Below are positions 33,471 to 44,640 of a stretch of 64,000 nt of DNA, in pieces. The first letter of the stretch is position 1; each line of letters opens with the position of its first letter. The translations under genes and the position numbers were made by a program. Below the pieces are notes generated by a model, which saw only the letters and a list, made by a program, of their open reading frames with translations, searched no databases and had not been told where the DNA came from. The stretch is from Multifurca ochricompacta (lineage: Eukaryota; Basidiomycota; Agaricomycetes; Russulales; Russulaceae): contig WTXG01000064.1 in the NCBI GenBank assembly GCA_022496185.1, forward strand, positions 1-64,000, written 5' to 3'.

Positions 33471-36400
33471 CTAGGGCGTAACGTCCTCGTAAGCCGTATA
33501 GAGTTGTGTGGGCTGCCAAGGGGCAGTGGCGAAGTGGATTGCGGCAATCTTCCTAGGAGCTCCTGGGTTCTGTTGATAGAACTTTTGAATGGAGTCCTGT
33601 GCATGGGTTAGATTCCGTTCCGGTTCCCACGTATCTTCGCCTTCTCCATAACCCTTCCATCGGATAAGGAACTTGAGTGTGCGACCAAACATTTTGCTAT
33701 CTCTGATATGGTCCACTTCGTACTCTTCCTCACCATCTATGGTAATGGGGTCTGGTGGTGTGGGCATCAGCCCGTTAACGTCGTTGCCTTTGTATAGACT
33801 GAGGCGGTCCACGTGAAATATGTTGTGGACTTTCAGTGCTGGAGGCAAGTCCAATTTGTAATCCAGGTCGCTAAGTTTCTTCAGAACTTTGAAAGGTCCT
33901 AACTGTTTTGGACCAAGCTTCTGGGACTGCTGGTGGATTTTAATGTTTTTGGACTGCAACCAGACATAATCTCCCTCCTTTGGGAAATTGTGCCCTGATT
34001 GAGCTTGATCACGAGTCATACGTGTCTTGCTAAGCCTCATAGCTGCCTCTGCGTCGCGTCGAGCAAGACGTAACTGTTGTAGGCATTGGTCTAAACTGGG
34101 GATGCCAGTGGCACGTCCCGCGGGGATAGTGAAGTCCGGGGTATACCCATAGAGTAATTCAAATGGGGTATGATCCGTTGCTGAGGACTTCCTCGTGTTT
34201 AATACGAACTCCGCCGTGGGGAGTAGCTCGATCCAGTCATCCTGTCTCTTGCCAATGAAGAGTCATAAATATTGTTCTATTTCTTGATTTTTACGCTCTG
34301 TCATACCATTGGCTTGTGGATGATAGGCTGTGGTGAGACTACTGTTCACCCCTAAACGCTTCAAGGTGGCGCGCATGGTCCTTGCTGCAAACTGGGGACC
34401 CCTGTCACTGACAATGCTTTTGGGGATCCCATGCAGAGGGAATACATGGTCGAAGTATATTTTTCCCACGCCATCTGCTGTAATACCACTTGTAACTGGG
34501 AATAGATGCACTTGCTTCGTATAATGATCCACTATTGTTAGGATCGCATCTTTCCCGGAAGAGGAAGGTAGCCCTGTGATCAGATCTACTCCGATCGTTT
34601 GCCAGGGTCCTTCTGGAACTTCCAGTGGTTGCAGAGGGGCGACTGGGTGCTTATCCATCCGATATCGCTGACATCGGTCGCATCCTTCGACATAGCGCGT
34701 AATATATTGTGCCATTCTGGGCCACCAATAGTAGCGTGATACCAACTCGATGGTCCCGTTTTTACCAGGGTGACCGGCGGTAACCGAATCGTGACAATCC
34801 CGAATAATGTCTTTTCGGAGATCCGGTACATTGGGTACATAAAGTTTCCCTTTGTAGTAAACTAGGCCATCTTCTTCTTCCCAAAGGTTGACGCCATCTT
34901 TCAAGGCGCTGGGAGCAGTTTTGGTAAGGGTTTTTAGTCCTTCTATAACTTCTGCTTCCCTGCTTCCTGCCTTCTTTATGCGTTCCGTAAGGGGAGAATT
35001 CTGTGGGCGATAATGTGCCCGTGCCGCACTAAGAAAGTGTTCCGGCTTGAGGACCTGGACTTGTTTGTTGTCCTCACTGTCTAACACCTGGTCTGCCGAA
35101 AATCGGCTTAAGGCGTCTGCTTGCATAAGGTGCCCCTTTTTGTATTGGATCGTGAAATTGAATCTGCTCAGGTAGAGAGCCCATCGTGCTTGACGTCTGG
35201 TGAGGTCTCGCATGGATCTCCACCATTCAATATTCTTGTGATCCGTTACTATTTCAAACTGGAGAAGCCCTTCTAAGAATGGCGCCAGTCTTCTAGGGCA
35301 CGGATTATGCCGAGCATTTCCCTATCGTATATCTCATAATTTCTTTCCGCTTCTGACATTGACTGCGAGCGGTAGGCGATAGGGTGCCAAAGGCCATCGG
35401 TGTGTTTTGGGATAATATGCCTCCAGTGGCAAATCCCGAGGCGTCTGTTTCGACCCGGGTTGGGAGATCAGGATCGTAGATTGCCAAGATAGGCATTTGA
35501 ATGAATCTCCTCTTTAAGGCGTCGAAAGCCTCTTGTTGTGGTCTTTCCCACTGCCAGGGTTGATTTTTCTTTGTCAGGTCGTGAAGTGGTCTGGCAATAA
35601 TTGAGAACCCCTGTATAAAGCGTCTATAAAAATTGGCAAAGCCAATAAAGGCGCGGACTTCTTTTAGGGTTTTCGGTGTTTGCCAGTCTTTGACCACCTG
35701 GACCTTCCCAGGGTCCATCCTGACTTGTCCCTCAGATATGATAAGTCCAAGGTACTCCATGTGATCTTTATCAAAGTCGCATTTCTGGGGTTTCAAGTAG
35801 AGGTCGTATCCTCTAGTCGCTTTAGGACTTCTCTGACATCTTTCTATGTTTCTCTATATTTGGTGAGAAGACTAAGATGTCGTCCATATATACAGCGACT
35901 TCCCCTTTTGCGATCATGTCGGAGAAGATGGAATTCATAAATCCCTGGAAGGTGGCGGGGCTATTTGTTAATCCAAAATACATTACACGTGGCTCGAAGA
36001 GACCACGGTTGGTGGAAAACGCCGCCTTGTATTCGTCTCCTTCCTTTATCCGGATGTTATGATATCCCCATCGTACATCCATTTTGGTAAAGATTTTTGC
36101 ACCCTTAAGTCGATTGATAATGTCGACTGCAAGTGGAAGTGGATATTTGTTTTTGACAGTAATATCGTTCAAAGGTCTGTAGTCTTGGATGAGACGGATT
36201 TTCCCATCCTTTTTCTTTATGAAGAATACAGGTACCGCCATCGGAGATTTAGATGGTACGATATACCCTTTCTGGAGATGCTCTTCCAGAAATTTGTCCA
36301 GTTCTACTTGCTCATTTGGTGACATGGGATAGACTTTGGCTTTCCATTGGGTCTTCGACCCAGGCACAATGTCTATGGTATGGTCCCATGGTTGGTGCTG

Positions 36401-37257
36401 AGGGAGTCTTTGGGATTCTTCTTCTGAGAAGACCCGTGCGAAGTCTCTATATGGTGGAGGTACCAAATCTTCAAAAGATTTTCCTTCCGTACGAGTTAGG
36501 TAATCTTTTGCGTAGGCTTCTTGTGAATAAGTGAAGCCTGCACAACACCATAATTCGTCGGTGGTACAGTCCAAGACTCCGTCTTTTACAAATTGTCGGC
36601 GTTCTAATCTGTTTGCCGATATTTGTTCTACTCCTGCAAACCAGTCGCTTTCGTCCTCCATGAGGATGTCTTTCTCAATGGAGTCTTGCAGGGTGACTTC
36701 GCCCCTTTCCCAATTAATAGAAGGATTGCTATATTTTAACCATGGAAGTCCGAGTATGACCTTTTCTGGTCCTAGACTTGTGACCAAGAATCGGTGTTTT
36801 TCTACCCTTGACCCTATAGTGACTAGAAGGGTGACCGTGTGGGTAATATCTCCGGCTATATTATGACTGCCGTCGATGTTATGTACTCGATCGAGTTTTC
36901 CAATGGTTCTAGAAGCATCTTCTTTTGGGTGGCGAACTTATAGTCCAGGAACATGGCTGTTGCTCCTGAATCTATCATAGCCGCTACAGTGGTGCTTTTG
37001 TTTCGTCCTTCGAGAGTGACGTAAATATGGAAATGCTGATCGTATTTATTTATTACTGGTAACGTGCAGGAATCGATTTTTTCTTCTTTTTCAATTTTAT
37101 CAAGCAAGAAATGAACCCTACTACGAACATGAGAGGAAGCACTAATACTATTGTTCATCTCACAAGCAGATGTAAATATGATCGAGTCATCCGAGTCAGT
37201 CTCAGAAACAGCACATATATCCGCTTCTTCGGTTGCGGCTACATCCGAAGAAGCCAC
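33471..37257 (-). pseudogene. GYP5 pol: protease, RT, RNase H, integrase, chromodomain
   Basis: Minus-strand pieces in order: protease (37257-36856, MIDSGATAMF), protease end plus RT (36787-35822, VILGLPWL and VYMDDILVFS), RT thumb and RNase H start (35796-35305, ETDASGF), RNase H end and integrase (35213-34263; YYWWPRM, CDRCQ, GVDLITGLP, VSDRGPQFA, NGMTERKN), integrase tail and chromodomain (34040-33471; EYEVDHI, FLIRWKGYGEGEDTWEPE). Frameshifts lie near 36820, 35810 and 35260. An in-frame TGA is at 34265-34263. All catalytic residues I can see are kept; the damage is in the frame. Confidence 0.9.
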
Positions 37258-39290
37258 TAAAAACTTGCCTTCAGAGCTTCGATTTGGGCCTTAAGGTCGG
37301 CCACCTGCTTCAGGAGCTCTGAGTTGTCGCTATTGGCGGGCGCGTTACCCTTTTTGGAGGTCGAGCTAGCATTAGCAGCCTGGGTAGGCTGGGTGCTTGC
37401 TGCGGCAGCTTGAGGAGCTGCAGGTGCCTGGCTGTCAGAGCCAGCGACTTTTGCTATTTGGGCTTTCCAGCCCATTTGTGGTAACAACCTGTGGTGATAT
37501 GCCCTTTCCTTCCACAGTGATTGCAGAGTTGCTCTTTGTGGTTGCCGTTCGCCCAAGTATGGGCACTGCTTCCACATCCCGTGCACTTTCCTTTAAAGGC
37601 AGCTTTGTAATCGTAAAAGCTCTTCTTTCCAGACCCTGTTTGTTGCTGTTTGGAGGCATCGATCTCCATAGCATTGGGGTCTTTTCGGTGCTGGGTTGGT
37701 TCAGGGAGAACTTCTCCCTTCTTCTCTGCTTCTCTTCGGCGTAATCTTTGGTCGATTAGCTGAGCAGACGTGAAGAGTGTCTGCATATCTGTGGGTTGCA
37801 CTGGCATAATGGCCAAGGTGTCTTTGATTTTGCCGGAAAGGCCATCGTAGAACCGATCAAAAGGTCACGGTCCGACCATCCGGTTTGAGGTGAATGCTCG
37901 TCAAAGCGAGCTTTGTATTCTGCCACGCTGTGGCGTCCTTGTTGGATTTTCTTCAGCGCTGACCGCGCTGCTTCTCCAATGTCGTGCGGTATAAACCGCG
38001 AAGTAAATGCCTGTTCGAAGTTACCCCAATTCGCTGAAAAGGGAATAACTCCGTTTTTTAATTGCTCCAAATGCGGCAGAGCCCATGTTCGTGCGTCTCC
38101 AGTCATTAAATTTAGGACCGCCAAGATCCAATCTGCGTCCCTCTTGGACCAGTTGGTTGTCGTGGGGTCATAGTCATTCAAGTTCCGCTTTTGGTTCCAT
38201 CCCCAATTATGGAATGCAGCCAGGAAGTGCCTGGCGTCAGCCGAGTTTCCCTTTCCATCCCAGGAGGCAGGTCGAGCAACGGAAGAATCTTTTCCGGAGC
38301 CGACTGTCTGGGGAGGGGTTGGCTGTCCAAGCTGCTGGACCACTATTTGGACGTCCGCGGAGAGCTGTGTGATGGCGGCCATCATGGCGCCCATCATATT
38401 ACGAAGCTCTGCTGGTGTCATTGTAAGCGGGGTCTGCGCTGGCGGCGGGGGATTGGTACTGGGTCCACTGGGCCCGGTTGTGGGAGCGGTGCTAGCCATA
38501 GGACTAGTAGGACTATTCTGTCTGGCTGGAGGAGTGTCGCGACGAGTAGGAGTGCTGGAATCGGAAGGAGTGGAATTAGAAGAAGTAATATCAGGTACAC
38601 CAGCTTGACGGAGTAATTCGTCAGATAACTGGGAAGCTAAATTCCTGATAAACTGTTGTTCTTCTAGTTCTGCTTCGATTGCAGGGGAGATTAAATTTTC
38701 TATAGGCGACGGTGCTCGGCTAGGTAATCGAGAGGGCCTAGCGGAGCGGGAGTATGGAGGGTTGGGTGTTCTAGAGCTTCTAGAAGCCACCGTTCAGTCG
38801 GTCAGATATTCTAATTCTGACCCTAATTCTTCTTCTTCTTCTTCCCACTCAGCGGCGCGTGCGACAAGGTCGGTGACCGTTACTTCTGTACCGGGGAGAT
38901 ACCAGTTGCCAAAAAGCTCTCTAAGTTCGGCCTCGGCAGACGGGTGGTGGTGTAAACGTTCAGTTATTTCGTTTAACCAGTTGCGCACCAGTCTGTCGCG
39001 GTAAAGATAAATGTCCCGTTCGTCCTCGAAGCTTTCTTCAACAATGTTGTTGGCTTCGCGGAGAGTAGGGGAAGTGGAGAGAGCGCCTTCTGACCCTTCT
39101 ATGGTAGAAGAGGCAGGTGTGGCAAAATGTTCTTCTTGGGTGTTATCCCAACGGTAATGATATGCGAGATCGAAGGAGACTGTCGAGGGAAGATTGTTGA
39201 AAGTAAAGGGAAGTCGGGGTGTTGCGGGAGAATGTTCTCCGCAGTCACGTCTTCCTGATGCGGCTGCTCCTGAATAGGAAGCGGCGGCGT
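37257..39290 (-). pseudogene. GYP5 gag, frameshifted
   Basis: Main frame 38790-37870 has a Ser/Pro-rich N-terminus, then a capsid domain (SWDGKGNSADARHFLAAFHNW, WTALPHLEQ-like block near 38080). Homology resumes in another frame at 37816-37257, with CTGCGSSAH and a knuckle CNHCGRKGHITTGC, ending in a short coiled-coil-like LLKQVADLKAQIEALK. Upstream the same frame continues through TGA 38796-38794 to about 39290 with an acidic stretch. No clear ATG. The frameshift near 37860 inactivates it. Confidence 0.8.
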
Positions 39291-40002
39291 TAAAATGTGT
39301 CTTCCTCTCCTTCGAAGTTGTTGGACACGCTCTCGAGCGCGCCGGATGATACGGTCAACCCACGGAATACGCGGCGTTGTGGAAAAAGGTATGGAAGTTG
39401 GTCCACTGGACCAGAAGCTTCGTAGTTTTGGTGTGTTTCGATGTTACAAGTGCCGCGCAACGCTAAGCACAGGATGAAAGGGTGTGTCAACCAAAGAGGC
39501 GAATACTAATGCACACAAGAGTGCACTAGCCAAGCTCCGGCGGTAATGACAAGCACCAGGAAAAATGATATGGGAAGTTACAGAGCCCAAGGCTGTCTGC
39601 CGCAGTCTCCTCGACCTATTGGCTGCCTCTCACACAAGGGACACGAGCCCAAGTGCTCTGAAATCGGTTCTGACAGATGTCTCTCTGAGTTCGTCACCGG
39701 TTTCCCGGGGCCCCCTCAGCTCTGCCCAGTTTTACACTCCTTGGTAGGAGATCCGGCACAGATGATCCCCAAGCGCGTGTAAACACGACAACTCGAGTTT
39801 GGAATGACCAAGCAACCAGGATAACCACTACTCGGGTATATCTCTGATCACCGCCTCGGCTATGAATTATTGGCTCAACTCAGCTACTGTCTGATCAGGC
39901 CTCCGACCCCAGGGGTTGTAACTAAGACTATGTGAAACACTACTACTGCTGTAAAAAAGGTTTAAAGTGCCGGCCCGAAACTGGGAGGACACGTAGGATA
40001 CA

Positions 40003-40012
40003 ATCTTGTCCT
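40003..40012 (-). other. GYP5 self-priming primer-binding site
   Basis: Minus strand AGGACAAGAT lies 2 nt after the 5' LTR (LTR edge 40015). It is complementary to ATCTTGTCCT in the LTR (40302-40293, minus strand), which starts exactly 34 nt after the first T of TATATAAG (40336). No tRNA-type site is present. Confidence 0.65.
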
Positions 40013-40014
40013 AA

Positions 40015-40910
40015 TGTAACGGGTGAAGCTCCGTGTACACTTAGTAAGCAAGAAGGGCAAAGGAAAGTGACCTGTCGTTGGGCGTACCGCGGAGGCAAAC
40101 GTCACGCGTTAAGCAATGACCAGGAACTTGTCACCCACAGTGGTTTTGCAACCACGACAGCGGTTCTGAAACTGGAAGAAGCTGCAGCCCCAAGAGGACA
40201 AGATCCAAAGGATCGAGTCACACAGGGAGGCAGGATACCATTAGCACTATGTATCGAACTCGTGTAGACAGTTACTCACCTGCAGCCCCAAGAGGACAAG
40301 ATGGGGGCTACAGGCTGTTACAGAGGGTCTTATATACATTTCTCAGTGTAACGAGGTAAGCAGTAGTGTAAGCAAGAATCAGCAAGTATCAGTCAGCTGT
40401 ATTGCTGACTGAGCCTTATCTTTGTGATTCGTAAGCTGCTTTACTCTGCTGACTGATCATGCTCCACAATGTGATGTCATAATGACGTCATTGTGGAGTA
40501 GATAACTGATATGTAGTCTAGCCCTAGGTCTGGAACACGTCTATCTACTGATACATGTGATTCTGTGCTAAAATTGGCCATGGCCCAACCTGGGCCCTTA
40601 TCTAGAGCTCCACTTACCTAGAACCTTCTAGGCTGGACTTCTCTTATCTTGATAACAGCTCCACTTGGTCTAGAACCATCTAGACTGTGGGGCTTGCCTA
40701 TTGTGGTAAACACAATAGAGAATCGACTTGTTATTGTTGAGTGGCTCTTGTGCTGACTAAGCAGCATGTGACTATTACATGTGACTCGGTCACATGATCC
40801 ATGTCACGACTACATTCCCACGATCACGTCTTGAGACTGCTGGGGTATCTTCCCACAGTCATGTGATCCAAAAGGGAGAAAAAAAGGAAAAATAAGGTAG
40901 AGCCGTGACA
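40015..40910 (-). repeat. GYP5 5' LTR (896 bp), with TATA box at 40336-40329
   Basis: Paired with 32554-33459. The TATA box TATATAAG is on the minus strand at 40336-40329. The 10-mer complementary to the primer-binding site marks the likely transcript start at 40302. A second copy of the 10-mer occurs at about 40193-40202, without a TATA box at the right distance. Confidence 0.93.
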
Positions 40911-40954
40911 ACTAGTATTTAAAGACAGTTAGAACAAGGACAAGACCTTAAGTC
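40911..40954 (+). other. Fragment of an older GYP2-type LTR broken up by later insertions
   Basis: TATTTAAAG at 40916 lies 34 nt (40950) before AAGTCTGT at the copia solo LTR edge; the 11-mer AAGTCTGTTCT is complete at 42907-42917. This matches the TATA-to-start layout of solo LTR c and the GYP2 LTR. Other pieces of the same LTR are 32515-32553 (before GYP5), 42907-42990 and 44149-~44178. GYP5, a copia LTR and a hAT-like element inserted into it. Confidence 0.6.
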
Positions 40955-42906
40955 TGTTGACATGGGATGTGTCTGGAGATGCTTCAGGCATCTGAGTTTT
41001 GGTTTAACTGTCAGATTAGATTAGATTAGATCTCGGAGTATCGGACTTTTTATGTTATCTTTATTACATTTCTTTCTCAAGTTACTCAGCAGCTTACTGA
41101 TCCACTTAGTAATCATAGTTTACATGTGATTCTCCTTTGGCCAATGGCCTTTATCCCTCTTAGTGATTGTCAAGGGTTTTCATACCCGCACAGGTAAGCG
41201 CCATGGGTTTTGCCAGGTACAGGTATGGGTATATGGCTCCCAACCCATGGAAACCCGTACCCACGCAGCAGGTTTGGCGGGTATAGGTGCCAATTATGCA
41301 TTGACAAGATCAGTAGAAATTCTAAGATAAAACACATCTGCAGCCACAAAAATAAAAGATCTTGTCTGATGTATGCTACAGGGTATCTTTAAATATGTTC
41401 TAGTATTATCATATGAAGTATCAAAGCAGATCAATGGTGTGATGTAAAATAAAAGTGTTATCAGTGATCCACTTCTTGAAAATCATGATGCATCTGTTTT
41501 ATTAACATGCAATCAATTCTGCTGGTCTGGCACTATCTAAAATACTCTCTAGACTACTTTAGACTATAATATAATCAAATTATCAAATTAGTTTACTGAA
41601 ACAAGGCCCGCATGTATCTACAAGCTGCATGGGGCAGTGACTACATTGCATCGCATGGTGGTCTGACCTCCTTCCTATTAAGGAAGGTTGACTTAAACGT
41701 GCCAGGACAGTCGCGCTTGTATGAAATGAAAGCAGAATAATAAAATAGTAATGTAAATAAAGGATCCATTTAATCTTCTGAACATAAACCAACAATTTTT
41801 GAGGGATCTTGAGTAGCCATAAATGAACACATTGTGTCCAAGTGCTTATCTCCCTGACCAGGATGGCCCAGGCCATTTATCCGAAATGTGCAGAAATGCA
41901 AAGAACAGTCGCACTTGTATAAAATTGAAACCAGAATTATAAAATAAAAATAGAATAATAAATTATCTTAATCTTATGAACATAAAACAGGAATTTTTGA
42001 GGGATCTTAAGAAGCCATAAATGAATGCATTGTGTCCAAGTGCATATCTCCTAGACCAGGATGTTCCGGGCCAGATGTCCAAAATGCACGATGCAAGTAA
42101 AGAACTTGCACATGTTTCATTTTATGGGTAACCCAGGTATCAAAACAATTATCCAGGTGTTACCCCTGTCAATTTCTATGTGTTCATCAAATTTTTTTGC
42201 ATTCTGTGTGGTTATCTGACAGGCTTTTCATCAATGTTCTATAACATCCTATCTAATCATCGCTGTATACTGGATTTTAGTTGTGCTTGTATAAAATTGA
42301 AAGCAGAATAATAAGATAAAAATGGAATAATAAATTATCTTAATCTTCTAAACATAAAACAAGAGTCATTGAGGGATCTTAAGCAGCCACAAATGAATGC
42401 ATTGTGTATCGTCTTGGTCCAGGAAGGGCTGGGCCAGTCATCCGAAATGCATAATGCAAGTAAAAAACTTGCACGCATTTTCATGGGTGACCAGCAGGTA
42501 ACCCATGGGTTACCCGTACCTGTCACTACAGGTATGGGTATGGGTACAGGTACCAATGAGGATACCCCAGGGTTACCCCTGCCAATCACTAATCCCTCTC
42601 TGATTATTGTCCAGCACTTGTGGACTTATTCCCAGTGCACACAGACCATTTCCCCTGGCCCCCATGGGTATATAAGGGTGTCTGTTTCATCTCTTACACT
42701 TCAGAGTTTTCTTCACCTCTGAAGTGTAAGTCCCTTTTACTTTGCTAACTACCTTACCTTTGACTAACATTCTCTTGTAGATAACTTGTCTTTCTAGGTC
42801 AGTAGTATAGTTAATAGAGTTTTCTTCACCTCTGAAGTATAACTTGTCTTTCTAGCTTTACATGCTAACTGCACAGTTAGTCACTGCGCATCATGACTGT
42901 TTAATA
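40955..42906 (+). repeat. Solo COP1-type LTR containing a hAT-like insertion, TSD AAGTC
   Basis: 40955-41160 and 42600-42906 together match the COP1 LTR (28799-29310) in reverse orientation. Flanks are AAGTC at 40950-40954 and 42907-42911. After subtracting the insertion and its 8-bp duplication it is 513 bp, against 512 bp for COP1. TATATAAGG lies at 42670. The terminal TTTGACA has decayed to TTTAATA. Confidence 0.88.
41161..42591 (+). mobile_element. hAT-like non-autonomous element 1 (1431 bp), TSD ATCCCTCT
   Basis: Left end TAGTGATTGTCAAGGGTT; the right end reverse-complements to TAGTGATTGGCAGGGGTA. A perfect 8-bp duplication ATCCCTCT flanks it (41153-41160 and 42592-42599), as usual for hAT elements. 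There is no transposase. The inside has three copies of a ~190-bp unit (about 41715-41885, 41915-42110, 42280-42480), sharing AAGCAGAATAATAA-type and TTGAGGGATCTTAAG-type blocks, and subterminal GGGTA/TACCC motifs. Confidence 0.85.
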
Positions 42907-43439
42907 AAGTCTGTTCTTCTGTGACAATATGGGTGTTCTAAGACTCACCAGATAGAATCCACTTGAGCTCTCCAAGACATGACTTGAGAGTAGGGCCTAG
43001 CACAAGTGCACTTGTGAGTTACCTGGATCCGAACTCATGGGTATTTAGATTAGATAATCCCATACTCGGATCCACATGAGTATGTTCCCACAGATCACCC
43101 AGAGCCATGAGTCCTATACTCACATGGATCCAAGTACTTGTGGGTATACTCATAGGTTTACTTGTAAGGTTTGAGGCAGCCAGAGATCTTCATCTCACAT
43201 ACACAGAAAGAATATATATATTACTATAATCCCACAAAGTTTCAAGTCAGATCATGCATCTGATCCAAAATAAAACAAGAATCAGTTACAATATCTATAG
43301 AAATGTGAAAAAACATGAAAAAATGCAAAAAAACACGAAGTGTGGGGTGCACCAATCAGACCATGCATTGCCTTCCTATCTAGGAAGGTAGGCTTAAGAA
43401 TGCATGTGTTGGCATGCATTGGTACAGAGATGCCAGGAT

Positions 43440-43800
43440 CACGCCTAATTGATAAGATCAAAAATGTGTTCACAATTAATTAGATACTTAGGATATACAT
43501 CTAAGTGATAAGATCAAAAATGCATTCACAGTTAATTAGATACTTAGGATATACATCTAATACAAGTGATAAGATCAAAAATGTGTTCACAATTAATTAG
43601 ATACTTGGGATGTACATCTAAGTGATAAGATCAAAAATGCATTCACAACTAATTAGATACTTGGGATGTACATCTAAGTGATAAGATCAAAAATGCATTC
43701 ACAATTAATTAGATACTTAAGATATACATCTAAGATAATACAAGTGATAAGATCAAAACATGTTCACAATTAATTAGATACAAGTGATAAAATCAATTCT
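43440..43800 (+). repeat. Satellite array, six ~56-bp units
   Basis: Units share AAGTGATAAGATCAAAAATG then TTCACAATTAATTAGATACT, with starts near 43451, 43507, 43568, 43625, 43680 and 43747. Units are the same as those at 31233-31460, and the array again runs straight into the tRNA-like gene. Confidence 0.88.
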
Positions 43801-43842
43801 GCATAACCCTATATATAGTATATTGTGTGTCTTTACTAGTGA

Positions 43843-43918
43843 GGCTGGGTGGCTTAGTGGTTAGAGCACCAGACCAAGCTTGTTCCCAGAGGTCTTAGGT
43901 TCAATCCATGTTTCAGCC
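43843..43918 (+). tRNA. tRNA-like gene, copy 2 (non-canonical)
   Basis: 76 nt. Acceptor stem GGCTGGG can pair over 7 positions with the 3' end TTTCAGCC, counting two G-U pairs. D stem is GCTT/GAGC. The anticodon-arm stem AGACC/GGTCT closes a 15-nt loop. B-box is GGTTCAATCC. In copy 1 the inner pair is T-A instead of C-G, a compensatory change. No anticodon can be assigned. Could be the head of a SINE or a novel small RNA. Confidence 0.5.
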
Positions 43919-44156
43919 ATTTCTGTTCTAACTTGAGGAGCCTAGTAAAAAAATAATTTTATATAATAATATTCCCATGAGTATTCTGTGAGTACCTGTG
44001 TGGGTACCTGGGGTGCCAAAATCAATACCTGGATCTGCATGAGTATTTTCCCACAGATCACCCAGATCCACAAGTATCAATACCCATGAGTTTTCCCATG
44101 GCTCTACTCAAAAAACTCACAAGTTACCTGGACTTGTGCTATGCCCTACTTGAGAG

Positions 44157-44640
44157 TCTTCATCCCAAGCACCTTGTGACAGGACTTAGCATCTCTGTCT
44201 GACCTCATATCTCACATGTGCCTGCTCCAACTCTGCAGAGCTTGGGCTAACATTGTCTTGATCTTGAATTCCTTGATGTCAACTTGATATCTGACTTGCA
44301 ACTTGATATTCAACACAGTTTTCACCTGACTGTGAAAGTCCAGTTCAGTTGAGTCTATGGTCTTTTTTCAATCCAAAGGACTGGACCTTCAAACACTATC
44401 TACAATATGTAAAATTGGAGGGACACTACTGGAATCTCACACATCTGTCACAAAGCAATATCAAACAAGGCAATTGTCAATCTCACTACTAACATAAAAG
44501 TGAAAATACAGCTTTCCACACACACCCTGAATAGAACTGCCACACAATATGTAAACAACAGCTATCATCTCTGGAAAAAACAATGTGAAAATTACTCACA
44601 GCTGTATCCCATACCTGAGCAAAGATCTCACTCCTGGGTG
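44157..44640. other. No gene seen; LTR remnant and spacer
   Basis: The first ~25 bases (to TTGTGACA at ~44178) could finish the old GYP2-type LTR. The rest is repetitive CTTGA-rich sequence with no domain. The STAND pseudogene begins at about 44640 on the other strand. Confidence 0.4.

Larger units (their letters stand above)
32554..40910 (-). mobile_element. GYP5, full-length Ty3/gypsy chromovirus, TSD ACTAG
   Basis: LTRs at 32554-33459 and 40015-40910 (minus strand TGTCACGG to CCGTTACA), flanked by perfect ACTAG at 32549-32553 and 40911-40915. Minus-strand order: 5' LTR, self-priming site (40012-40003), gag (~39290-37257), pol (37257-33471), polypurine tract (33472-33460), 3' LTR. There is no third ORF: pol ends about 12 bp before the 3' LTR. 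Several frameshifts and TGA stops show it is dead. The LTRs differ by a few tens of changes, mostly in the first ~170 bp, so it is older than GYP3. Confidence 0.95.
42991..44148 (+). mobile_element. hAT-like non-autonomous element 2 (1158 bp), TSD CTTGAGAG
   Basis: Left end TAGGGCCTAGCACAAGT; the right end reverse-complements to TAGGGCATAGCACAAGT. A perfect 8-bp CTTGAGAG lies at 42983-42990 and 44149-44156. Subterminal repeats of CATGGGTA/CTCATGTGGATCC type flank both ends. The interior carries the satellite (43440-43800) and tRNA-like copy 2. No transposase ORF. Confidence 0.85.
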
